Source of the DNA: Schizophyllum amplum | Taxonomy: Eukaryota; Basidiomycota; Agaricomycetes; Agaricales; Schizophyllaceae | DNA: 64,000 nt | Assembly (NCBI GenBank): GCA_007026445.1 | Contig: VDMD01000001.1 | Coordinates: 3,348,001 to 3,412,000 of the forward strand | Direction of reading: 5' to 3' | In this document: one piece after another, positions 53,848 through 64,000 of the stretch | Layout of the letters: each line of letters starts with the position of its first letter | Numbering within the stretch: position 1 is the first letter of the stretch | Made by a program: the position numbers and the translations under genes | Notes under the pieces: generated by a model | What the model was told of the DNA's origin: nothing | Databases searched by the model: none | The model's input: only the letters and a program-made list of their open reading frames with translations

Positions 53848-55230
53848 AGAGACGAATGCATCGACGACAACGGCGTTTCCTCGCGGGCGTTGTCGGTACG
53901 CAGACCATGCCACTCACGTGGATTTTCTCTATCTATCCTTTCGGACTTAAGCTTGGACACCATCCCATATCTAATATCCTTCCCGACGCTCTACCTACGC
54001 CAGTCACGACTGCTGACGTTCACGCTCTCTACGAACGATCACGGACTTCCCGAACTTTGCATCTTTCGTTCTTGGACTTACGCTACCGCTTCGGACTATA
54101 CCTCTTCGGACTATACCATTCTTGGACCTTCATCGGACTCTACTACGGACCACTCACACCTTCGGACGCTTCGACTACGCACACTGCGAATGGGACTTCT
54201 GTACACATATTTTGTATTTATGCCGTAATTGTATATCGATCCCAGCTACTTACCTACTCACGTACGCTTTCCGGACCGCTGTCGTGGACTTCCCGCTCCG
54301 CGCTGGACGCTCCTTACCTACCTACCTACCTCGCGCTACCGCGCTACTCTTTAGCTGTCTTGCTCTCGGACGCTCTCGCCTTCACGTATTAGTAGATTAC
54401 GTTCAGACACCCACGGACTTCTTCCCTCTACTCCGCGCAATTCAGAAACAAATCCAATGCTTATCAAGCCAATCTTCGAAATTGAGATGCGGCCTCGTAG
54501 CGGCCACCGCAACGACAACGCGGCACACCGCCCGCTGGCCTGATCTTCGTGTTGGCGTCCATGCGACAAGGGAGCGCACGATGTGCAGGAAGCTCGCTCG
54601 CGGGCCGCCCAAAATCTTGGGGAAGTTGGGGAGGCCGAGCAGTCGCAGGCCGCGGGCACGAGGAAGGGCGGCCTCGGACTGCCGGACGAGTGGCAGCTTG
54701 TTGTGGCCACACAGTTGAACTTCTCTGCGTGCATTGTTCTCCCAAAAAGGAAGGTATTCAAGACGAGCTGTTGCCCACGGGGCTCCACAGACGCCGCCGC
54801 AAACGAACTGCTGCGCAGCGGCTCGCCAAGGCACCTTCTCATGGATCGTCACTGGATCTTGACCGGATCGCCCTGGGATCGGCAGGGCATAACTCGCGTG
54901 GCTGACGGAATCGGACATCGCGTGGTGCTGCGCAGCAGGGACGCACCAAAGGGAACGCTTATTCGAGAAGAGGTGAGGTTGACAGCTCCGAGAGCTGGAT
55001 GCAGATACACGAGGCGCGCTCCTGAGAAGCCTGCAGTCGAGCCTGACTGGGCTGGTTCAGCGTGCGCTTACGGGCCGTCCCCTCGTATCTTCGCCATATG
55101 TCGGAAGGGGCAACACGCACGGATCTAGCTCATCCTGACTCCTGAAGAGCTGAGACCACAGATAGTGGCTGCGAGAAGAGACATGGCTTAGTATACAGAT
55201 TGCAAAGATGGTAGGTATGCTGGTTGTTCT
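53848..55230. other. Intergenic, no gene recognised
   Basis: Starts with the TF 3' flank, containing TTCGGACTATACC-type duplications near 54090-54120 and a CTACCTAC run near 54317-54330. Plus- and minus-strand frames of 100-220 codons overlap here but have no motifs or consistent splicing. Confidence 0.45.
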
Positions 55231-55795
55231 TCAAACATATCGAGGAGGGTTCATCTGATCCTGTTTCTGTGCCTCGGCTTCGCGCTCACGCTGTGCACGC
55301 TGCTCCGCAAGACGCTACAAGTAGAGGGTCAATACAAACAGCGGGCCCAGCTACAAGGCAAGGCTTACCTGCTTCCACGTCAAAAGCGTGGTCGTCAGAT
55401 TATCGAGTGTACTCTCCGTCATTTCCGCAGCCTGTGAGGAATTGGTCGTCAGTGGTAGTACACCTATATCGAAAGAGGGTACATACGGCCTCGCTTGCTT
55501 GCTGTTTAGCCTGCTGGAATTTCGCGTCGCCCCAAGGCCCTTGATAGCCTGGCCACGGGCCAGGTGCATGCTGGAGCGGTGGCGAATGGGGGGCCAGAGG
55601 AGGTGATACAGCAGAGGCGTTCGGGGGCGGGACCTCAGGCTGCGAGGTCGGCGTATCCGAATTCGCTTGTGGACGATGACACCCGCGATGCCAGCCTCGC
55701 GGCCCATGCAGATGCTCATCATCGTGGCGAGGTCGATGTGAGATCCACCAGGTAGCAGCGCCGGCGCCGAGAGCGAACCAGATTAACTTGGCCAT
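55231..55795 (-). CDS. Small protein with N-terminal membrane segment and C-terminal coiled coil
   Basis: ATG MAKLIWFALGAGAATWWISH opens with a short hydrophobic anchor. A His/Pro-rich central part (PPLAPHSPPLQHAPGPWPGY) leads to a charged helical segment spliced from several short exons: DAKFQQAKQQASEA, then AEMTESTLDNLTTTLLTWKQ and RLAEQRAQREREAEAQKQ, ending PPRYV before TGA at 55231-55233. A membrane-tethered coiled-coil architecture is visible but I recognise no family. Confidence 0.65.
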
Positions 55796-57037
55796 GGTGC
55801 CGGATGTGTAACTTGAAGCGGTTGGTGAATTGTGGCGAGGACTTGACAGTAGCTGGCGATCCACAACTCCTCTCCCCACTCTTATAAGTACGTGCTGGTT
55901 GACGCGTAAGGCCGGCAAGGCAAAGAGTGGGTTGATGACATCCTCAGATACAAACCGCGGCGCTTCTCCTGCAGGCGCCGCTGCGCCGCCGAGACGCGCA
56001 AACCCGGCATGCCGGCGCGAGAGGCCGGCGAGATTCTTTTGGCTCGGCCACTGGCGTCCCGAACAGACTTGTCATCCTACAGCGCGTGCACATAAGTGAC
56101 CGGAGTCTTTCATGCGGGCTTGTACGAACAGTGAAGGTCAAGCGGGCGCGTACGGCAAAGGGGGATTGTGGAGATGAGTCACCGGGACGGGTCACCGGCC
56201 CGGTCACCAGTGCTTTGAGCAACTCAGCAACCGTCAAGCGCAGGCTATGTCGAAGTACGGGGTCGTACTTAGCAGATAAGTGAGAGTCCGAAGTCAAATA
56301 TACACACTGCAGTGTCAGATGTGATGTCTCAAGAAGAAACTATCGGGGAGGGATAGCTGCCGAGAGTGGCGAAGAAACCTGTAAGTATGTGATTTTCGAG
56401 GGCGCTGCGGCTGCAAAATCCATACTTACGCGCATGGAGCGAGAAGCGCACCAGCCACAGGAGCGTAGACACAGTGTAACTGCAGCGGGAGACCACAAGC
56501 TCTTTGAGCTACATGTCAGAAAAAGTCGCGGAGAAGGTTGTTTCTGAGAAAAGAGGGCGAGCAGCGCCCATGATTTCCCTATCAAGTCGACGAGCTGAGG
56601 AGTACGGTAGCCGAAGTATACCAGGAGCTAGCGAGCGTCAACGTCAGCCTTCGAACCTTCATTGCTTCAAGTCGTAGTCGAAGCGAGCCAAGTAGCCAGT
56701 GTGGGAGAACAAAGCAGACAGTGTTCAGACACATACAGAGGCTGCCTTGCAGATTCCACTGCAAAAAAGGCAGGCGATGATAGGAGGATGGTGGCATGAA
56801 GTAGGATTCAGGCGACGGTAGACGATTGTTCGCGCGCAGCTATTTCACGTGCTCGCCGCGCCCAGTGCCACGCTAATGCCACGCGATCCGGCTTGACTTC
56901 CGCGCCCATTGTCTCAGTCGCGTTCAGGTCGCGTCGCGCTATTGTGTTATTTCTCCTTGTCGTCGCGGAGGCTTTATGCTAAACCAACTATCTTGGTGAA
57001 TCCTACATTATCCTTCTTTCTATCGAGAAGCTACAAC
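55796..57037. other. Intergenic, no recognised gene
   Basis: Shared upstream region of two divergent genes. Minus-strand open stretches at 56797-56340 include hydrophobic pieces (ATG starts, one with MKVRRLTLTLASSW), but frames are short and no splice model or family holds. Confidence 0.4.
55882..55887 (-). promoter_or_regulatory. TATA box of the small membrane protein gene
   Basis: TTATAA about 90 bp upstream of the ATG at 55795. Confidence 0.4.
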
Positions 57038-58899
57038 ATGGTGTATCATCCTTCACGAGGTATGTATGCTCGCTGTGTGCAGTGTCAGTCAGCTGATCTT
57101 CACATTCACAGGCATCTCGCCTCTTCTGCGACCACGCAACCTCCCCTTCATTGTCATTCCTCTACTATTCCTCGCATCATACTACTACACACCCTTCCAG
57201 TATGATATCTGGGACGCCGAGTCCATATCTCCCATCGAAGTGGACGACGTATCGCCGACGCTGGCCAAGTCGCCAGCCTCCGCATTGACCACGCAGATGC
57301 AAGCCCCTCCACCTCCACCTCCACCACCACCTCCGCCACCGCAGTCCCCCTGGTGCACCGGCGAAGAGTGCCCCTCAGGCAAATGGGTGCCAAATACGGA
57401 GAAGCTGCACACACTCAAAGATGTGCATAGAGTGTATCCTAACAAGTGGATGCCGCCATGGCCCGGCTGCCCAGTTCCTTGGGATGAGGATGGAGACCCT
57501 ATAAAGGATGAGGCCGAGCAGGAACGGCTCGACGGCGAACGGTTGGCGCGCCTACTCAACTACCACTGGGAGCCAAGTCGAGGCAAGATGATGGAGTATG
57601 ACCCTATCGCATTCGTCGTGCGCCTACTGAAGAGCCCCGGTGGGCTGATCATGGTCGGAGGTGTGTCTCTATCCCCGCCTACTACCTTCCGCTAACGATG
57701 TCGCAGACTCCCTCTCGCGCCAGTTCTTCCACTCCATGTACTACACTTTCAGGCAATATGACATCGTCTTCGAGTCAAATCCCGGGCATCTTCCTCTCGC
57801 CGGTACACCACATACCGAGCAGTTCGTCCTTCGCCCCAGTCACCCTTTCACCAAGGTGCTTCAGAAGATGGCTGGTGTGCCCGATTCGCGCATGTCGCGG
57901 CCATTCTTCACCCTGCTCGAAGACCACATGACTCTTGGTGAGGCCGACATTCGTGCTATTACGGAGGCCCCTTCGACCTACAAGTGGATCAACAACTTCC
58001 GCCGAGTGGAAGGTTGGGAAGACCACATCAAGTACATGACTACGCCTGTCAAGGGAGAGGAGGAGAGCGTCAATGCCGACAGCATCATCATTCTGAATGC
58101 TGGGGCGCATGTAAGTTTCTCTAATGAAACAATTTTCACGAGAAACTGACGGTAAGCACAGTGGTCTCGCCATGAACTACCCATGATTCCGCACGTGCAG
58201 GACTTAGGCGATCAGCGTCTAGTCGAGCGTGCTTACTCGCGCATGATAGATCTCAATGCTGCGCGTCTGTCACCTTTACGGCGCACCAAGATATTCTATC
58301 GCACCACATCTCCAGGGCACCCCTCCTGCGCCACCCAGAACGAGCCGTACTCATCCTTAGAAGCTGCTCACGAAGGCGAGCGCAATCTCGTCGGAAGGCT
58401 AGTCGCTCTCGCAAACGACCCCCGCATCACATCACCCGAGTCGAAGCCGGAGATGCTCAGGCAGCGCGAGCGCTGGGACTGGGACCTGTTCGTGCCGCAT
58501 AACAAGCTGTGGAAGAAGCGTATTGGAGAACTGCAGCAGCAGCGGAAGAACCAGCAGCGCAAGGCGGACGCGCAGGAGGAGATGGACAGGCGTGCGGGCG
58601 AAGAGGAGCGGCAGATGCATAAACACGGGGCGCGCCCGAAGCAAGCGGACGCGCACTGGGTGGAGCCTGAGGAGGTCAATGCGCAGTGGTACTATCTGGA
58701 TGTTTGGGGCATGTCGCTGCAGCGACCGGACGCGCATCTGAAGCCCGGCAAGGACTGCTTACACTGTGAGTTCTCTGTCAGCCAACGTGATTCGACGCTG
58801 ACAACTTTGACAGATTGTCTGCCGTCCGTCTTCAACGAGTGGACGCACCTACTCTACCACGAGCTGCATCTCCTGGAGAATGGTGTACCAGCCTCATGA
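57038..58899 (+). CDS. Type II membrane protein with PC-esterase (trichome-birefringence-like) domain
   Basis: ATG MVYHPSRG, intron, then GISPLLRPRNLPFIVIPLLF, a single N-terminal membrane anchor. A poly-Pro stem (12 prolines) leads to WCTGEECPSGKWVPNTEKLH and the catalytic GDSL motif MVGDSLSRQFFHSMYY. Later come SIIILNAGAHWSRHELPMI and the C-terminal DxxH motif DCLHYCLPSVFNEWTHLLYH, with D and H completing the SGNH-type triad. In plants this architecture marks Golgi polysaccharide O-acetyltransferases; by analogy this may acetylate a fungal glycan, which is inference. A Gln/Arg/Glu-rich helical insert (ELQQQRKNQQRKADAQEE) lies before the DxxH block. Several short introns; stop TGA ends at 58899. 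Confidence 0.82.
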
Positions 58900-59485
58900 G
58901 GAACTCACTTACAACGCTTGCTTGCTTCTCCGGAACTGGCTGGAGGCTTCCGTCGTAGACTAATCTACTTACTGCTCATATCTTTGCATACTCTGGGACT
59001 TACCAACAAGCTATTAGTGTATGCCTAGGTATACTGTGTACAACTCGCGCGCGGCTCGGACACCTCGCAATATCATAGGCATTGGTTCAATTGCTAGCAT
59101 TTCACCCCACCCTGCACTCCAACGGTATCAACAATGCATGTAGGCTACATTCCACGTCGCACGACCTGACAGACCCATAATCATACAAAGAAACAGTCAA
59201 GGTGAAGGGAGAGGAGATGAGAGGGGAGAGAGCACGCAAGGCACAAAGGAAGATTGAGCGTTTGTGAAGAGACTGACGAGAAATATGAGGGGGTTAGGAC
59301 AGCAAAGTACTTATGTCGGCTAGGGGAGAAGCGAGAAAGGATAGAGATACATGTGTAAATCGGAAGATGCATTTCAGAACGGGAGATGCGGGATATGTTG
59401 TTTAGATAGATAGATCGTAAATTGTCGTCTCCTTCGACCGTCGCAGCCACCCACGCACACACCCACGGAGGATATAACCATCTCA
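58900..59485. other. Intergenic between convergent genes
   Basis: 3' flanks of the PC-esterase gene and of the large minus-strand gene. Nothing else seen. Confidence 0.4.
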
Positions 59486-62400
59486 CTACTCGTGCGGCGA
59501 GGAGCCAAAGCTGGTGAGCGCGATGCACCCCAGCCATGCCATCTCCATCACCGTCCGGCCCACCGGCGTCAGCGCGATCTCGTCCGGCTTGCGCTCCCAG
59601 TCCTCCGGTATCGCAACGGGCACGGGCTCGGAGCGCACAGAGCACAGGTCGAACCTCACGAAACCCTCTGGATAAAACTCCACGCCCGCATCCCGGCTCG
59701 CGCACTGCCCGATGACAAACTCGTCGGTCATGCTCGCGTCGTGGTGCGAGCGCGAGGCCTGCGGCATCGTACGCAGCGCCTCCTCCAGTGGACCGAACAC
59801 CGTCAACCCCTCGTCCGGAACACGAAGGCCGGACCCCTGCAGCTCGTCATGGAACACCAGACGGCCAGTGATGCGGAATGTGTTCAAAAGCACGTTTTTG
59901 TCGTCCCGCCTGGCCTCGCCCGAGCCACGTGCCTTCTTGTCCGCCGCTTCCCGCTCGGCCTCAGACCACGCCACATAGTACACGAGCAGATATAGGCGCT
60001 TGTCGTTCGGGATCTCGACGTCGCGCGGCGCGTCACCCTCCGACACGAAGTCCGTCTGGCTCGGCCACAGCGGGAGCAGCATGAAAAGCGAGTCGGCGGG
60101 CACGAACTCGAAGATGTCGACGTCGGCGCCCAGCGCGCGGGAGCCCTTGCGCGCCTTGGCAGCCTTCCGCTCCCGTGGCGTTTCTGGCAGGAGCCCAATT
60201 GTCTTGAACGACTTGCTGATCTGGTCCGTCGGGCCCTTCGTATCGCGCTGGTCGAGCTGCATCCAGTGAGGCTGGTATGGAGCACTGAGATTGCTCATGC
60301 CCGGTGTGGCAGAGCGCCCTCGGCGAAGACGCGAGAAGATCTTGGACGCATCGCTGGTAAAATGCGGACGTAGCATGTCGATCTGCATCGTGTCCATCGT
60401 CGAAAACGCCTCGGAGTGCGGGGTACGGATGGGCATGTCCTCGTCGCTATCTATCGAGCCGCGCCTTGGTCGCCGAGGATCTCTCGCGCCCCGAGAGCTG
60501 GGCCGATGTACGGGGTTTGTAGCGATCAACTTGGGGCTGGATATATCCGAAGGCGAGATCCCTCCAAGAGGCGAGGACGGTTTCCCGCTGCTGCTGGTAG
60601 GCTTTGAGCTGGACTTGGCCTTGGGCTTGGCCGACGTGCTCTGCCGCTTCGCATCCTTTTGCCGGTCGTGCGGCGTACGGCTCTTCTCCCTGCTGAGAGA
60701 CGGCTTCGGGTCATCCAGCAAGCCGTGCGAGTCGAGCTGCCTGGTCGTCCGTGTGCTGGTGTACATGGTCTGCACATGACGCGGCGCAAGCATGATCTTA
60801 GCGGTAGCGTGGACAGATACAGCACCGCTAGGTGTAGTACGAGCAATGCTCTCTGTAGCAGAGCGCGCGGACTGCGACGACTGCGTAGGCCGGAATAATC
60901 CGTTGGGATCATGCGCTGGTGTCTTCTTCTTGTACTTGCGATTGATGGAGAACGCCACGGCCCGTGAGTGCTTGTGAATATTGACAGGAGGGCCGTTGGC
61001 CGGCCGTTTATAGCGCGCATATTCGGTACGGAAATGCCGTACGGCGACGAAGTGCGTGTCGCTTTTGGTCGTATCTCGCCCTGTTGAAAGATGAGTACAC
61101 GTATGCGCGTATGATATCGGCACTCACGGGGAGCAACGTTGCGAGACACCTTGAAGCATCCCAGCATCTCGTTCGCCCATATTTCCTCGGCACCGACAGG
61201 CATACCGCGCCACAGCATCTTCTTGTCCTTGTCCTTCTCTTTATCCTTCATAAGCGGCGTGTGTGGCCGTCGTTCAGTCCGCGCAGTGCGATCGCTCGAT
61301 ATGCTGTCCCGCGGGCCAGTTGCCGGCCCACCCTCGTCTGCGCGCTCCTTCCGGAATGACCACACCCTGCGCTGCTCCGCATCCCGCTCGCCACCCCATC
61401 CGCGGACTGCCTTCGAAAACGAATCAGAGCCTAGCGCGCTAGCAGTGGTCGCGGTACTTGGACGTCTGCCACCCCCAGGCGCTATCCAGAAACGGGTCTT
61501 GGGCGCCGCTGACGGGGTGTCGGGTCCCTTAACGACATCGTCGAATTCCAGGGTAGTGATACCCTTCCCGTAGCTCGACCACCCGCCAAGGTCGAAGTCC
61601 AGCTCGATCGGGTCAGGTTGCGTTTGTTGGGTATAGCCGCTGGAGGGTCCCGCCTCTGGTTCATTCCCCTTGCCCTCGGAAATGCCCCTCCAGTCGAGCT
61701 CGGTGACGGGGGCTGTCGAGGCTAACCCGTTCGGTGGTCGGCCAAGCGACAGCATGCCCAGCTCGTCATCCAAACTGCGACTTGGCCTGCGGGAGGACAT
61801 GATCTCATCACCGCCGGTAGTGGTGACGGACGGCCGAGGTGGGCTCTCTCCTGCACCGGGTATCGCCATGGGCAGGCTTCCGCGACGACCGGTGCCGGAT
61901 TCGGGAGGCTGGTGATCAGTGGGACCGAATACCGCGATATCCCAGTCCTGCTCGTCCTGCCGACGCTGGTCTGCGTCGTCTGACACTCGGTCGAGGATCT
62001 CGATCTCGCCCTCGTCGAAGTCATCGTCGCTGCTGAAGTCGACCTCGCCCGGCGCATAAGAGTGGGTGCGGGGTCGGTCGCTTTCTTCATCTGTTACGCC
62101 TGTGCTGTATGCTCTGATACTGCTGCCGCCGCTAGCATTAAGGGAGAGGGAGGTAGCAGACGCGTTGCGCGAGGAGTAGCCGAAGGTGCGCACGGATGCG
62201 ACGTCGGAGCTGCGAGCTCGGCGGGCGCGGTAACCGTCCGGTACGGTTGGTGGTATATCCTCGGGGAAGTCCCACGGGGCTTGTTCTGCAGATGCAGCGC
62301 CATAGAGCGGTTGACTATTGCTAGGACCAGCTACGGAGGGGCGAGGCGTGAGGTCCAAGTGGTGGTGGCCAGAACTAAGTCCACCAGGCTCGAGCTCATC

Positions 62401-62970
62401 CGGTGCGAGAGATAGAGGAGCGGATGTCGGTGGTTTGTTTGCTGGCGTGCCAAAGGAAAATGAGTGTAGTGAGTTGTGCAGGTAGAGGTCGTTGCTTTGC
62501 GTGTACTGGTCGTAAGAGACGAATGGCGCTGACGCTGGTGGTGGCGGTAACGGCGGAGAAGGCAGCGGGGGTGCAGAGGATGTAGAAGGTGTCTTGCCCT
62601 TGAGCGATGTTGTGCTGGCGCGTCGCCTCGTCGGCGAACTGTTGATGCGAGTGAGTACACGGCGACTACGCGCTGGTCAATGCACGCACGATATCGATTT
62701 CTTCCGCGGTGGATCAGCTATCTCTCCAAGCTGGGCAGGATCGACGATGCGCCGGCCAATGTTGTGCTTCGACATCGAGTCCGCGTCTGGTTCTGAATCG
62801 GCGGATATAGTGGGTGGCTGAGATTGCTGGAGGTCCAGCCGCGTCAAGGGCAGCCTGTGCGTCGATGGGAGTGAGGAGCGGCGGTCCGTACGCGGGTTCT
62901 CTTCGCTGGGGCCGTCTCTCGAGTCCTGGGGAATATATTTGTCGGACCGGGAGCGTCTCCGCCAGAGCAT
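59486..62970 (-). CDS. Large Ser/Pro-rich protein, conserved-looking C-terminal domain, unrecognised
   Basis: ATG MLWRRRSRSDKYIPQDSRD at 62970; splices near 62690-62640 (KSIS|SPTRRRAST) and 61125-61080 (NVAP|RRDTTKSD) keep one frame to TAG at 59486-59488, about 1,100 residues. The N-terminal 500 residues are disordered, with an acidic DEGEIEILDRVSDDAD and conserved-looking GSDSFSKAVRGWGGE and WRGMPVGAEEIWANEMLGCF. A basic region (INRKYKKKTPAHDPNG) lies in the middle. The C-terminal 250 residues look folded: DVDIFEFVPADSLFMLLPLW, KRLYLLVYYVAWSEAERE, FRITGRLVFHDELQGSGLRV, GVEFYPEGFVRFDLC and MEMAWLGCIALTSFG. I do not recognise the family. Confidence 0.65.
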
Positions 62971-64000
62971 CAGCTGCACTCGGGTAGATGATGGTCTTGT
63001 TCCTTTGCGCTGCAAAGAGAACTCGATAAGGCGGCGCGCAGCGCAGGCTTAGCCGCGGGCGCCAGCGACACCGGCTGGAGTGGCTCGGGAACGGCGGCGA
63101 CGACGGCGGCAATGGCTGGCACGGCGGCGGGTCAAAAGAGAAACCGCCTTCGGGAACAGTGTCGCGGTCGATGCGAAGGAGAAATCTTTGACAGCCCACA
63201 CGTGGCAACGTGTGATGGCGGCGGCGGCACTTTACATAAGACAACCGTGGGAACTTTCATTCTGCCTCCATCCTCCTCACCTCAGACCTGCCGCCTCGGC
63301 TGCGCATGACGCCCCTCTCAGCGGCTGGCGATCCTCTCTCCCAGACTCAGAGAGGCGCTCGATATACACTGTCTATCAAGTGACGTTCTGGCCGTCCTCA
63401 GCGCGCTAGCTTCGGAACCCCGCGGTCCTCTGGATGCGCTTCAGCGAACGCACATTCTGCGTTTTCTGCGATGGTTCTCTCTGTCATTCAAAAGCAACGG
63501 CAATAACACTATAGCATCACTGCTTAGATCAACAACCTCGTCGAACGCATCACGCTTGTCCTGACTGTATCAGCTCTCGTGCATCTTCAAGATCTCCTTC
63601 GTTCTCGCACCACCGCCACTACGCTTTCCGCACTATTCATGGGCGCTTGAACCGGCCAGAGCCTCATCTCCTCGGTAATGCACCAAGCCTCAATCGAGCA
63701 TCATCACTTCAAGTCGATTCCGTACATCCCAGAGGCAGGACTTTGACGCGTGACTTGCATGCGCGCCCTTTCCTTGAGACTGGCTAGCCTCATCCACTGC
63801 TCCAAGGCACGTATTTTCTACCGTGGCTTCAGCATTCCCGACTGTCTGTATCGCGGGGCGCGACGATGCTCACAAGCAGTCACGAACGCGACCACGTGAG
63901 TGTGACTGCCGGCGTTCAACCTCCCCCTCCCCCCTCTCGTTCCGACTCCAATTGACCAACTCGGGATGCGATTTTGCCTTCAATTATGCCAGGAACGTTC
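62971..64000. other. Right-edge intergenic region
   Basis: Upstream region of the large minus-strand gene; GC-rich CGGCGGCGACGACGGCGG-type runs near 63080-63130. No gene could be supported to the right edge. Confidence 0.4.

Noticed and set aside
53733..54392. 219-codon plus-strand frame after the Zn2Cys6 gene
   Set aside because: Overlaps the last TF exon in another frame and then follows duplicated TTCGGACTATACC sequence; no family features.

Overview
The window is nuclear DNA of a basidiomycete fungus, most likely an Agaricomycete (wood-decay or mushroom-forming). The evidence is intron-dense genes (many 45-60 bp GT-AG introns, exons down to 9-18 nt), fungal family content (AA9 copper monooxygenase, cytochrome-b5-fused delta-9 desaturase, UVDE-type repair endonuclease, Zn2Cys6 regulator, GPI-type aspartic protease, PPG1 phosphatase) and nuclear tRNA genes with introns one base 3' of the anticodon. 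Placement below class is inference. Exon borders were read by eye from splice signals and reading-frame continuity.

Region 1-13.5 kb holds housekeeping genes: a 5' gene fragment at the left edge, sphingosine-1-phosphate lyase (DPL1) divergent from prefoldin subunit 4 (GIM3), an 880-bp inverted-repeat element inserted in the stop-codon region of a small Asn/Gly-rich protein gene, cytochrome c peroxidase (CCP1), a protein with only the N-terminal module of GTPBP1-like GTPases, and the APC/C activator CDC20.

Region 13.5-26.5 kb is a minisatellite-rich island. Two tRNA-Val(AAC) genes in inverted orientation, one with and one without an intron, lie near its edges. Tandem repeats fill its intergenic DNA and also occur inside its genes: a CRAL-TRIO (Sec14-like) protein with repeat-derived tail, a Crinkler/RHS-like P-loop protein with a seven-residue repeat, and a UV-damage endonuclease gene (UVE1) with three introns swollen to 400-530 bp. 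A tRNA-Gly(GCC) gene at 25.5 kb carries a duplicated anticodon-intron segment.

Region 26.5-43 kb has two arrestin-like paralogues about 8 kb apart on the same strand; between them lie PPG1, TFIIA large subunit (TOA1), a second tRNA-Gly and an AA9 LPMO. A GPI-anchored aspartic protease and the delta-9 desaturase (OLE1) follow. Region 43-64 kb has TSR1 (40S biogenesis), an AFI1/DENN-type trafficking protein, a Zn2Cys6 regulator, a small membrane-anchored protein, a PC-esterase (TBL-like) type II membrane protein and a large unrecognised protein.

The genes do not form one pathway or a metabolite cluster. The most unusual signals are the tRNA-Gly with two anticodon copies, the element at the stop codon, the repeat-swollen UVE1 introns and the inverted tRNA-Val pair around the minisatellite island.
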